64,000 nucleotides of DNA from Flavobacterium algicola (lineage in GTDB: Bacteria > Bacteroidota > Bacteroidia > Flavobacteriales > Flavobacteriaceae), in NCBI RefSeq assembly GCF_022399565.1, contig NZ_JAJTUT010000005.1:160780-224779 (forward strand), given 5' to 3'. The position numbers and the translations under genes are program-made. The notes below the pieces were generated by a model. That model had not been told where the DNA came from and made no database searches. It saw only the letters and a list, made by a program, of their open reading frames with translations. Positions 52,581 to 60,322 of the stretch are shown piece after piece; within the stretch, counting starts at the first letter, position 1, and the number at the start of each line of letters is the position of its first letter.

Positions 52581-54221
52581 ATGGCAACAATTATAACAAT
52601 GCCTCGTTTGAGCGATACTATGACGGAAGGAACGGTAGCGACTTGGCTTAAAAAAGTAGGTGACAAAATAAGTGAAGGTGATATCCTTGCTGAAATTGAA
52701 ACTGACAAAGCAACAATGGAATTTGAGTCTTTCAACGAAGGAACTCTTTTATATATTGGTATTCCCGAAGGAGAAACTGCTCCTATCGATTCTTTACTTG
52801 CAATCATTGGTGAAGAAGGTGAAGATGTTACTGCACTTATTGCTGGTGACGCTGCTCCTGCAACTGAGGAAGCTGCAAAAAAAGAATCAAAAGAAGAATC
52901 AAAAGAAGAAAAACCAGCTGAAACTAAAGATGCTGCTCCTGCAGAATTACCAGAAGGAGTAATCGTAGTAACAATGCCTCGTTTGAGTGATACTATGACA
53001 GAAGGTACTGTAGCAACTTGGTTGAAAAAAGTAGGTGAAGCTGTTGCTGAAGGTGACATACTTGCTGAAATAGAAACTGATAAAGCGACTATGGAGTTTG
53101 AGTCTTTCAACGAAGGAACTCTTTTATATATCGGAATCGAAGAAGGTGGATCTGCTCCTATCGATAGCTTACTTGCTATCATAGGGCCTGCTGGAACTGA
53201 TGTTTCAGGAATAGCTAAAAGTTTCACTGCTGGAGGATCTACTCCTGCTGCAACTGCAACTGAAGAAGAAAAACCTGCTGCAACTGCTGAAAAAGCACAA
53301 GAAGCAACTCCTGCAGCTACAAACGATGGTGGAAGAATTTTTGCATCTCCTCTTGCTAAAAAAATTGCAAGTGATAAAGGTGTAAATCTTTCACAAGTTA
53401 AAGGATCTGGAGAAAATGGACGTATCGTAAAAAGCGATATCGAAAATTTCACTCCTGCTGCTGCTGCACCATCTGCTGCACCTGCGAAAGCGGATGCACC
53501 TGCTGCCGCTGCGCCAAAATTATTCGTACCTGCTGGAGAAGTAGTTACTGAAGAAATCAAAAACTCGCAAATGCGTAAAATCATTGCGAAACGTTTGGCT
53601 GAATCATTATTCACAGCACCTCATTACAACTTAGTAATTGAAGTAACTATGGATGACGCAATGAGCTCAAGAGTTACTATCAATAGTTTGCCTGATACAA
53701 AAGTATCATTCAACGATATGGTAATCAAAGCTTGTGCATTAGCATTGAAAAAACATCCTAAAATCAACTCGCAATGGTCTGCTGATGTAATCACTATCAA
53801 TCACCATGTAAATATTGGTGTTGCTGTAGCGGTTGAAGACGGATTGGTTGTTCCAGTATTGAAATTTACTGACGCTATGAGCCTATCTCAAATTGGTGCT
53901 AGTGTAAGAGATCTTGCTGGAAGAGCTAAAAACAAAAAACTAGGACCTGCTGAGATGGAAGGAAGCACTTTTACTGTTTCTAACTTAGGTATGTTTGGTA
54001 TCACTGAATTTAATTCAATTATCAACCAACCTAACTCTGCAATCCTATCTGTTGGAGCAATTGTTGAAAAACCAATTGTAAAAAATGGACAAATTGTAGT
54101 AGGAAACACTATGATGCTTTCTTTAGCTTGCGACCACCGTACAATCGATGGAGCAACTGGAGCACAGTTCTTACAAACATTAAAACAATACATTGAAAAC
54201 CCAGTTACTATGCTTGCATAA
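52581..54221 (+). CDS. pdhC: pyruvate dehydrogenase E2 (dihydrolipoamide acetyltransferase), two lipoyl domains
   Basis: A 546-residue E2 core enzyme. Two lipoyl domains lie at residues about 1-80 and 128-205, with lipoylation lysines K43 and K168 in DKATMEFES. Ala/Pro-rich linkers separate them and the peripheral-subunit-binding domain (FASPLAKKIASDKG, about 253-290). The catalytic domain (about 320-546) ends with H519-x-x-x-D523 in CDHRTIDGATG. The two lipoyl domains are nearly identical in protein and share long identical DNA, indicating recent duplication or gene conversion. A strong terminator follows. A 399-codon open frame on the opposite strand is a by-product of the repetitive Ala/Glu coding and is not a gene. 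Confidence 0.95.
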   Translation: MATIITMPRLSDTMTEGTVATWLKKVGDKISEGDILAEIETDKATMEFESFNEGTLLYIGIPEGETAPIDSLLAIIGEEGEDVTALIAGDAAPATEEAAKKESKEESKEEKPAETKDAAPAELPEGVIVVTMPRLSDTMTEGTVATWLKKVGEAVAEGDILAEIETDKATMEFESFNEGTLLYIGIEEGGSAPIDSLLAIIGPAGTDVSGIAKSFTAGGSTPAATATEEEKPAATAEKAQEATPAATNDGGRIFASPLAKKIASDKGVNLSQVKGSGENGRIVKSDIENFTPAAAAPSAAPAKADAPAAAAPKLFVPAGEVVTEEIKNSQMRKIIAKRLAESLFTAPHYNLVIEVTMDDAMSSRVTINSLPDTKVSFNDMVIKACALALKKHPKINSQWSADVITINHHVNIGVAVAVEDGLVVPVLKFTDAMSLSQIGASVRDLAGRAKNKKLGPAEMEGSTFTVSNLGMFGITEFNSIINQPNSAILSVGAIVEKPIVKNGQIVVGNTMMLSLACDHRTIDGATGAQFLQTLKQYIENPVTMLA

Positions 54222-54242
54222 CACTGAGTCACCATAATAAAC

Positions 54243-54282
54243 AAACCCCGTTAAGTTCAGGCTTAACGGGGTTTCGTGTTTT
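54243..54282 (+). terminator. terminator of the pdhA-pdhC unit
   Basis: AAACCCCGTTAAG and CTTAACGGGGTTT form a perfect 13-bp stem with a 6-base loop, followed by a T-rich tract. Confidence 0.92.
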
Positions 54283-54330
54283 ATATCATTATTAATATTA
54301 GGAGCAGAAGATTGGTTTTCAGCAGGAAAT

Positions 54331-54408
54331 TGGGTTCCCGCTTTCCGCTATATCTTGTGGGGCCAAAATCCAAGCCCCCACAAGGATGCCGCTTCAATCG
54401 AGGCTAAA
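54331..54408 (-). ncRNA. candidate Flavo-1-like structured RNA, copy 2 (shorter)
   Basis: On the minus strand, GATTGAAGCGGCATCCTTG (54399-54381) leads into a GTGGGG...CCCCAC hairpin and then CAAGATATAGCGGAAAGCG (54357-54339). These two 19-base blocks match the element at 56418 closely (16 and about 17 of 19). The outer closing stem seen in the other two copies is not clear here, so this copy may be truncated. It lies between the pdhC terminator and the barrel pseudogene. Confidence 0.5.
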
Positions 54409-54441
54409 TAGTAAGATATCATATTCAAGACCAGAATACCG

Positions 54442-55018
54442 TCAAGAAGTATATCCAATTTTAGCTTGAAGATCATATGAATTATATAAATGATCACAAT
54501 TACAACTGTTATTATTATTGAAAATATTATAACTTAAGCCAAAACCAGTTGAAAATTCATAATTAAAGTTCTTAGCAAAACTACGTCTTATCCCAAAACT
54601 TGGCAGTATTAAAAACGCATTTACTATTCGGATTACGTCGTCAATTTTATAAATCGAATTACGATAGGCAGCAAAAGCTGTTTTTATAGAAAAATAATTG
54701 GAGCTATCGTGGCTGATATTTCTGCCCAACCGATTTCTTCTATCAATACCATAATAAAAACGAGGCTCCACAACCAAGCTTAATGGCATTATAGTCCTGA
54801 TATTGACTCATTCTGTATATTATCGTATGAATAGGTATTTGAATCAATTGCTAATTCAGTACGTAAAGCTAACTTTCTATCTAATTTGAATTCATAAAAG
54901 ACATCTGCTTTTATATGTCCTAGTTCAGTTCCAAAGATTTTTTTTCAACACTTATATCTTGTGCATTCATACTAAGTCCGCAAAGAACCATTGAAAGCGC
55001 AGTAATTAATTTCTTCAT
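54442..55018 (-). pseudogene. outer membrane beta-barrel protein, frameshifted
   Basis: Remains of a small exported barrel gene. The minus strand starts at 55018 with a good signal peptide (MKKLITALSMVLCGLSMNAQ) but is disrupted in a run of eight A residues (54938-54945 on the plus strand as T). A second frame then continues with FGTELGHIKADVFYEFKLD and RTELAIDSNTYSYDNIQ until a stop at 54791, where a third frame takes over (VVEPRFYYGIDRRNRLGR to LQAKIGYTS, ending at 54442). Two frame changes in one short gene argue for decay. Alternation of aromatic and charged residues fits a barrel. The distance from signal peptide to barrel is short, so an internal deletion is possible. Phase-variable expression through the A8 tract alone would not repair the second shift. 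Confidence 0.7.
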
Positions 55019-55069
55019 TTTACGTTCTATTATTCAAATGTAAAAATAGAATTAACTTGCAATTATACG

Positions 55070-56308
55070 TTATGTTTTATTTTTTTCTTCGATCCATCTT
55101 GACATGTATTTCGTACTAGCCAAACTATGATGCTGCAAAAGATTTCCGTAAAAGTTTGCTTTACGATGTTGCAGTAAATTGGCTAACAAATAGGTAATTT
55201 TTCTTTTAAATTTGCCTTCAAAAAGACTTTTATCAAAACACTTTTCTATAATTTTAATTCCTTGCTGTTGCGATTTTAGCCAAAGCTTTTCGTTGCTATA
55301 CAATTCAACAGCTTTGTTAGCAAATGAAATTTCATCATCTTCTATAAAGCCATTCCATGGTAAACCTTTATGCATAGCCTCAGCTCCTATTTGAGTAGTA
55401 ATAGTAGGGGTACCATATTGCATAGCCTCCACTAATTTACCTTTTAATCCTGCACCAAAACGTAAAGGAGCCAACAGCACGAGAGCTTCTGAAATTACTT
55501 TTTGAGCATTAGCAGCTCGCCCTTGAATATAAAATCCTTGTTTGGCATTATGTAACTGTTGTACTTTTTGAGAAGGATATGCGCCGTAAATATGTAATGC
55601 AGCATCAGGTTGCTGCTGTTTTATGAGTGGCCAGATTGTTTCTTTGAGATATTGTACTGCATTCCAATTGGGTTCATGCAAAAAATTACCAATGAAGACG
55701 TAATTTGTTCTTTCTTTGAAAGGAACAAAATCAGAAATAGCTTCAGCATCTAATAAAAACGGAAGGTAAAACAGCAAGTTGATATCGACTTTGAAAACGG
55801 ATTGTAAAATATCAATTTCAAATTTAGAAATCATCAATGATAAATCACACCTTAAAATACTAGCAATTTCACGTTTAGCAACTTCTTCGACTAATAAATC
55901 ATCTATTTCAAAAACGCTTCTTTCTTTAAAAGATTTTTGTCTAGCAAGTCGCAAACAATGTAAATCTTCGGTGTCAAGCATACGTAATGCCTGCGGACAA
56001 CTTTCGGTTACGCGCCAACCAAATTGCTCTTCCATCATGAATCGATCAAATAGCACGATAACTGGTTGCAGATCTTTTATATAGCTATCAAAACTCGAAC
56101 AGTTTAGCTTAATACTTTTTTTCTCAATATTGTGTTCTTCTAAATCGACCATAAAATCGCTATCCATGGCTGGACTTGAAAAAACGATATGATAGCCCTC
56201 CTCTTGAAAACACGAAATGAGTTGTAACATTCTGTATCCTGCTGCAGATGAATTGGGCTCTGGCCAAACCGAACCTATAATTAAAACTGTTTGAATTACT
56301 TTTTCCAT
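55070..56308 (-). CDS. glycosyltransferase (GT1/GT4-like)
   Basis: A 412-residue GT-B type glycosyltransferase. The N-terminal half has LIIGSVWPEPNSSAAGYRML, with a glycine-poor donor-side loop. The C-terminal half contains YVFIGNFLHEPNWNAVQYL, an IYGAYPS strand and GAGLKGKLVEAMQYGTPTITT (about 305-325), the conserved block that binds the nucleotide-sugar phosphate, followed by a conserved glutamate in GAEAMH. No membrane segment is seen. Acceptor and sugar are not known; family members build surface polysaccharide or lipopolysaccharide. It is a single gene by position, between the barrel pseudogene and a divergent miaE. Confidence 0.8.
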   Translation of the reverse strand: MEKVIQTVLIIGSVWPEPNSSAAGYRMLQLISCFQEEGYHIVFSSPAMDSDFMVDLEEHNIEKKSIKLNCSSFDSYIKDLQPVIVLFDRFMMEEQFGWRVTESCPQALRMLDTEDLHCLRLARQKSFKERSVFEIDDLLVEEVAKREIASILRCDLSLMISKFEIDILQSVFKVDINLLFYLPFLLDAEAISDFVPFKERTNYVFIGNFLHEPNWNAVQYLKETIWPLIKQQQPDAALHIYGAYPSQKVQQLHNAKQGFYIQGRAANAQKVISEALVLLAPLRFGAGLKGKLVEAMQYGTPTITTQIGAEAMHKGLPWNGFIEDDEISFANKAVELYSNEKLWLKSQQQGIKIIEKCFDKSLFEGKFKRKITYLLANLLQHRKANFYGNLLQHHSLASTKYMSRWIEEKNKT

Positions 56309-56417
56309 TACTGCAAAATAAGTGTATTTTGATGAAATAGGATTAAGATCATCTACATATTAATTTGCAAAATAGAATTTTAAATTTATTAGAAAACGAT
56401 ATTGATTATACCTTTTT

Positions 56418-56522
56418 GCGCGAGGGATTGAGGCGGTATCCTTTTTTAGCTGGTTTTTTTTCACAGCTAAAAAAGATATAGCCGAAAGCCCGACCCGTAG
56501 TTTTTACGGAGGGGCGCGCCCA
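56418..56522 (+). ncRNA. candidate Flavo-1-like structured RNA, copy 3
   Basis: The clearest copy. The closing stem is GCGCG (56418-56422) with CGCGC (56515-56519). Inside are GGAT/ATCC, a long TTTTTTAGCTG/CAGCTAAAAAA hairpin (about 56442-56474), the conserved AAAGATATAGCCGAAAGCC (56472-56490) and a CCGTA/TACGG hairpin (about 56495-56509). It ends about 84 bases before miaE, in the region divergent from a glycosyltransferase. The same fold with different stem sequences in the other copies argues for RNA structure. Confidence 0.55.
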
Positions 56523-56576
56523 TGACATACAAACTGAGATTGAAGTTCTAATCTCAATTATTAAGAAAGAAAACAC

Positions 56577-56584
56577 TAATTTTG
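56577..56584 (+). promoter_or_regulatory. candidate -7 element for miaE
   Basis: TAATTTTG fits TAnnTTTG and lies 21 bases before the ATG at 56606. No -33 TTG is found at standard spacing. Confidence 0.45.
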
Positions 56585-56605
56585 TAGGACTAAAAAAGAT
56601 AGGTG

Positions 56606-57187
56606 ATGTTAGGACTAAAATTGGTTACTGACCCGAGATGGGTAAATATAGTAGAATCGAATATAGAAGAAATCTTGACTGACCATGCATGGTGCGAGCA
56701 AAAAGCAGCTTCAAATGCAATAAGTCTCATCACTCAGAATTCTGAAAAAGAAGAATTGGTTACAGAATTGATGATTATTGCACGGGAAGAATTGGAACAT
56801 TTGCAAATGGTTCACAATCTAATTAAAAGCAAAGGTCTTGTTTTGGGAAGAGAACGAAAAGATCATTACGTAAATGAACTTTTTAAATTCATGAAAAAAG
56901 ACGGTAGTCGTAATGACGCACTGTGCGAACGTCTGCTTTTCTCTGCTATGATTGAAGCAAGAAGTTGCGAGCGTTTCAAGGTCTTATCTGAAAATATTGC
57001 AGATCCAGAATTGGCAAAATTCTATAAGGATTTAATGATTAGTGAAGCAGGACATTACACTACTTTTCTAGGTTTTGCTCGAAAATATGCCGATAATGTA
57101 GATGTAGATAGGCGGTGGAAAGAATGGATCGAATTTGAGACTTCCATCATTGTCAATTATGGCAAGAATGAGACGATACACGGATAA
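56606..57187 (+). CDS. miaE: tRNA-(ms2io6A)-hydroxylase, MiaE-type
   Basis: A 193-residue non-haem diiron protein of the MiaE family, which hydroxylates the isopentenyl group of modified adenosine at position 37 of certain tRNAs using O2. It has the four-helix ferritin-like layout with paired iron ligands: DHAWCEQKAAS, IAREELEHLQMVHNL, LLFSAMIEARSCERF and ISEAGHYTTFLGFA. The frame extends upstream to a GTG at 56603; the ATG at 56606 is chosen. It is a single gene, preceded by a structured RNA-like element and followed by a bidirectional terminator. Confidence 0.9.
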   Translation: MLGLKLVTDPRWVNIVESNIEEILTDHAWCEQKAASNAISLITQNSEKEELVTELMIIAREELEHLQMVHNLIKSKGLVLGRERKDHYVNELFKFMKKDGSRNDALCERLLFSAMIEARSCERFKVLSENIADPELAKFYKDLMISEAGHYTTFLGFARKYADNVDVDRRWKEWIEFETSIIVNYGKNETIHG

Positions 57188-57188
57188 A

Positions 57189-57230
57189 AAAAGAGGTAAA
57201 TTTCAAATTGAAATTTACCTCTTTTTCTTT
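57189..57230. terminator. bidirectional terminator between miaE and the OmpA/PD40 gene
   Basis: A perfect 16-bp stem (57189-57204 with 57210-57225, containing GAGGTAAATTTC) with a 5-base loop, flanked by A and T runs. Confidence 0.92.
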
Positions 57231-57240
57231 TTAATTCAGG

Positions 57241-59370
57241 TTATAGATCCTTAATCACAAATTCACTTCTTCTGTTTAATTCATGTTGCTCTTCAGAGCA
57301 AGAATCACTCGGAATGCATTTTACAATTTGAATACTTTCTCCGTACCCTTTAGCAAATATTCTTTTGGAGTCTATACCTTGACTCACAATATATTCCCTT
57401 GTCGATTCTGCACGATTTGATGACAACTTTAAATTGTATTTACCATCTCCACGATTATCTGTATGTGAGCCAACTTCAATAACCATTTCTGGATATTTAT
57501 TTAGTAATACAACAACTCGATTTAATATTATTTTTGCTTCTTTACGAATATACCACAGATTATAATCAAAATAGATAGGATCTGTTTTTATTATAAGGCG
57601 GTCTTTTTCTTTTACAACGTCCTTTTCAGTTGTCACAATTTGGTCTAACTTGGCCCTTTTCTTGATTTCTTTTTCTTTAACTAATTCCTCTTTAGCAACT
57701 TTCTCTTCTTGCGCCTTTCTTTCTTTAAGTGCAATTTCTTCTCTTTTCTTTCTTTGTGACACTAATAATTCTCTTTTTTCTTTCTCCTTCACAGCGAGTT
57801 GCTCTTCTTTAAAGATAGCATCTTTCGATCTTAAAGATAAAGAGGTAATATTGTCCTTTTTTCTATCTTGATAGAGTTGAAATGATTTTGAATCATTAGT
57901 GTAGTTTTCTTTTGCTCCCAGTACAGTATAACTACTATCGCAGTCCACAGTAAAGCGAAATGCACCATCACCAAGTGTGTTAAATTGCTTAATTTCGACT
58001 TTATCTTTATTCTGTAAACTTATTATTGCATTAGTTAACGGAAGCTTCGTATCTACATCTATAGCAATACCTGAAATATATTGTATACAATCTTCAACTA
58101 CCAGTGGCATTGTTTCTTTCAGCTGATAAATATCATCACTACCTTTCCCTCCTCCTCTGTTGGATGAAAAGAAACCTTCTTTAGTATCCGAATCGATAAT
58201 GAATGCAAAATCATCAAAACCAGAGTTAACGGGTAAACCTACATTGACGGCTTCTAAAGAATTAACAGTTTTAATATCTGCAACAAACACATCAAGCGAG
58301 CCGTAACCTCCACGTCCATTTGATGAAAAATACAATTTGTCATCTTTTGCAACATACGGAAATTGTTCTTTTCTAACTGTATTTATGTTTGGTCCTAAAT
58401 TCACAGGATCACCAAATCCTGATTCCATTATTTCGACCTTAAAGATATCTAATGAACCGAGAGTTCCAGGCATATCTGATGCAAAATACAACGTCCTCTC
58501 ATCATTACTTAAAGCAGGATGCTCCACAGAATAATTATCACTATTAAATGACAAAGACGTAATGTTTGACCACTGATCATTAATAAACTCTGCTTTAAAT
58601 ATTTGAAGATTTGAAACTCTGTCTTTATTCTTAGCACGTCTGCCTTTTTTGTAATTATTCCTAGTAAAATACATAGTTTTCCCATCCTTTGTAAAAACGG
58701 CATTGGATTCGTGCATGGAAGTTTTTATCTCATTTGAAAACAAATTAACTACTGCATCAGCACTATTAATTTTATCAAAGGGTACAGCAACTAGATCGAG
58801 ATACTTTTCATTGTTCCATTTGAATTTCTTGTCAAACAATCCATTATTATCCATAACTCCAGAAAAAACTAAATTCTTCTTTAACAGGAATCCACCAAAT
58901 TCAGAATTAGGGGTATTAATTGCCAAATTTTTGATTTCAAATCTTTTTCCTAAAGCGGTTATATTGGCTAAAATTTTAATGTTTTTACCAAAAATGCTTT
59001 TTTCAAATTCGTTATTTGTATTCGTAAGATAATCTAAATATATTTTATTGGCTTCTGAATAATTTCCAGACGCTTTCAAACTTTCCGAATATCGAAAGTA
59101 ATCATCTTGACCAAGTACGTTTTTAAATTTAGAAAACAGTTTTCCGTAGCACTTTTGCGCATTAACATAATCACCAACGTAATAATAACTGTCTGCCAAA
59201 TTTTTAATGACATCAAAAGTTGGATTGTCATCTACTACTTTTTCATAAAGTGGAATAGCTGTACTATAATATGTCTTTTCAAAGAAACAATTTGCTCTTT
59301 GAATATCTTGTACTTGAGCATTTAAGAATTGTATTGAAAACACAATAACGACTAGAAATATCCTTTTCAT
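57241..59370 (-). CDS. OmpA family protein with TPR and PD40 repeats
   Basis: A 709-residue envelope protein, last gene of a three-gene minus-strand operon. A signal peptide (about 1-18) is followed by TPR-like helices (about 20-130) and a PD40/WD-like propeller (about 180-420, with LYFASDMPGTLGSLDIF and LYFSSNGRGGYGSLDVFVA). A carboxypeptidase-like beta domain (about 430-510), a Lys/Glu-rich coiled coil (about 525-575) and a C-terminal OmpA peptidoglycan-binding domain (VIEVGSHTDNRGDGKYNL, SSNRAESTREYIV) complete it. This layout resembles proteins that tie T9SS or PorP/SprF assemblies to the cell wall. It starts 10 bases after the PorP/SprF-type gene. Confidence 0.88.
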   Translation of the reverse strand: MKRIFLVVIVFSIQFLNAQVQDIQRANCFFEKTYYSTAIPLYEKVVDDNPTFDVIKNLADSYYYVGDYVNAQKCYGKLFSKFKNVLGQDDYFRYSESLKASGNYSEANKIYLDYLTNTNNEFEKSIFGKNIKILANITALGKRFEIKNLAINTPNSEFGGFLLKKNLVFSGVMDNNGLFDKKFKWNNEKYLDLVAVPFDKINSADAVVNLFSNEIKTSMHESNAVFTKDGKTMYFTRNNYKKGRRAKNKDRVSNLQIFKAEFINDQWSNITSLSFNSDNYSVEHPALSNDERTLYFASDMPGTLGSLDIFKVEIMESGFGDPVNLGPNINTVRKEQFPYVAKDDKLYFSSNGRGGYGSLDVFVADIKTVNSLEAVNVGLPVNSGFDDFAFIIDSDTKEGFFSSNRGGGKGSDDIYQLKETMPLVVEDCIQYISGIAIDVDTKLPLTNAIISLQNKDKVEIKQFNTLGDGAFRFTVDCDSSYTVLGAKENYTNDSKSFQLYQDRKKDNITSLSLRSKDAIFKEEQLAVKEKEKRELLVSQRKKREEIALKERKAQEEKVAKEELVKEKEIKKRAKLDQIVTTEKDVVKEKDRLIIKTDPIYFDYNLWYIRKEAKIILNRVVVLLNKYPEMVIEVGSHTDNRGDGKYNLKLSSNRAESTREYIVSQGIDSKRIFAKGYGESIQIVKCIPSDSCSEEQHELNRRSEFVIKDL

Positions 59371-59380
59371 ATCTTAATTT

Positions 59381-60316
59381 TTAAAAGAACCTTGGTGATT
59401 TATCAAAACCTTTACGTAATAAATCTAGATTGAACAATATAAATAGTTCGTGTGTTCCTGAATTAAATTGGCCGAGATTTGAGATTGTATAATCGTAAGC
59501 ATATCCAACTCTAACACTTGGTGTAGCTTTAATATTCATCAATGCACTAATCGCGTCACCAACTCGATAAGATGCTCCCAACTCAAACTTATCATTGTAG
59601 AGTACATTAGCTGAAACATCGACAGTAACTGGAGAACCAGGGATAAATTTGCTCATAAATGAAGGCTTTAATTTCAACATATCGGACATCCTAAAAACAT
59701 ACCCACCAGTAAGATAAGTGTGAATTTGCTCAGAACCAAAAGCATTTATTCCTGAACGTTCTTCGATATGCTTTGAATTTAGAAGATTAGGACTAGAAAC
59801 ACCTACGTAATAATTGTCTGTATAATAGAAAGCTCCAATACCTATATTTGGAAAAATAGTATTTATATTTTCCGAAAAGGCAAAATCAGTACTGGCATTA
59901 CCACTTTCAAACATAAAGCCATTAAAATTGGTTTTAAAAGAGGTGAAACCAGCTTTCATTCCGAGAGAAAGTTTATGGGTGTTATTAAATTTTAATACAT
60001 AAGCAAAATCAGCATAGAAATTATCTTCTTTTTTAGCACCATCACCAATGTCATCGGAAACAAGCGATACACCAACTTCGATTTTATCATTAATAGGCAT
60101 GTGACCAAAAGCAGTCATTGTTTTAGGCGCACCTTCGATTCCTACCCATTGCGTTCTATATAGCAATCCAAGATCCAGCATAGATTCATTACCTGTTGCA
60201 TAAGCTGGATTTATAACATTCATATTGTACATATACTGCGTAAACTGAGCATCTTGTTGCGCTGAAGCACCAGTGTAGAGAAACACAAGACTTACAATTA
60301 GTATTATCTTTTTCAT
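59381..60316 (-). CDS. PorP/SprF family type IX secretion membrane protein
   Basis: A 311-residue PorP/SprF-type barrel that partners with large T9SS cargo. A signal peptide (about 1-19, ending GASAQ) is followed by the family opening QDAQFTQYMYNMNVINPAYA and by LLYRTQWVGIEGAPKT, both diagnostic. The C-terminus, HELFILFNLDLLRKGFDKS, is barrel-like. It is the middle gene of the operon, 6 bases after the type B adhesin gene and 10 before the OmpA/PD40 gene. In Flavobacterium, paralogues of SprF are each encoded next to one type B adhesin and are thought to be dedicated to it; here the partner would be the protein at 60323. Confidence 0.93.
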   Translation of the reverse strand: MKKIILIVSLVFLYTGASAQQDAQFTQYMYNMNVINPAYATGNESMLDLGLLYRTQWVGIEGAPKTMTAFGHMPINDKIEVGVSLVSDDIGDGAKKEDNFYADFAYVLKFNNTHKLSLGMKAGFTSFKTNFNGFMFESGNASTDFAFSENINTIFPNIGIGAFYYTDNYYVGVSSPNLLNSKHIEERSGINAFGSEQIHTYLTGGYVFRMSDMLKLKPSFMSKFIPGSPVTVDVSANVLYNDKFELGASYRVGDAISALMNIKATPSVRVGYAYDYTISNLGQFNSGTHELFILFNLDLLRKGFDKSPRFF

Positions 60317-60322
60317 CTTAAA

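Noticed and set aside
52415..53614. 399-codon open frame on the minus strand opposite pdhC
   Set aside because: It is a shadow of the Ala/Glu/Pro-rich, repetitive pdhC coding sequence, low in complexity (Ala, Ser, Val runs), and fully overlaps a certain gene.
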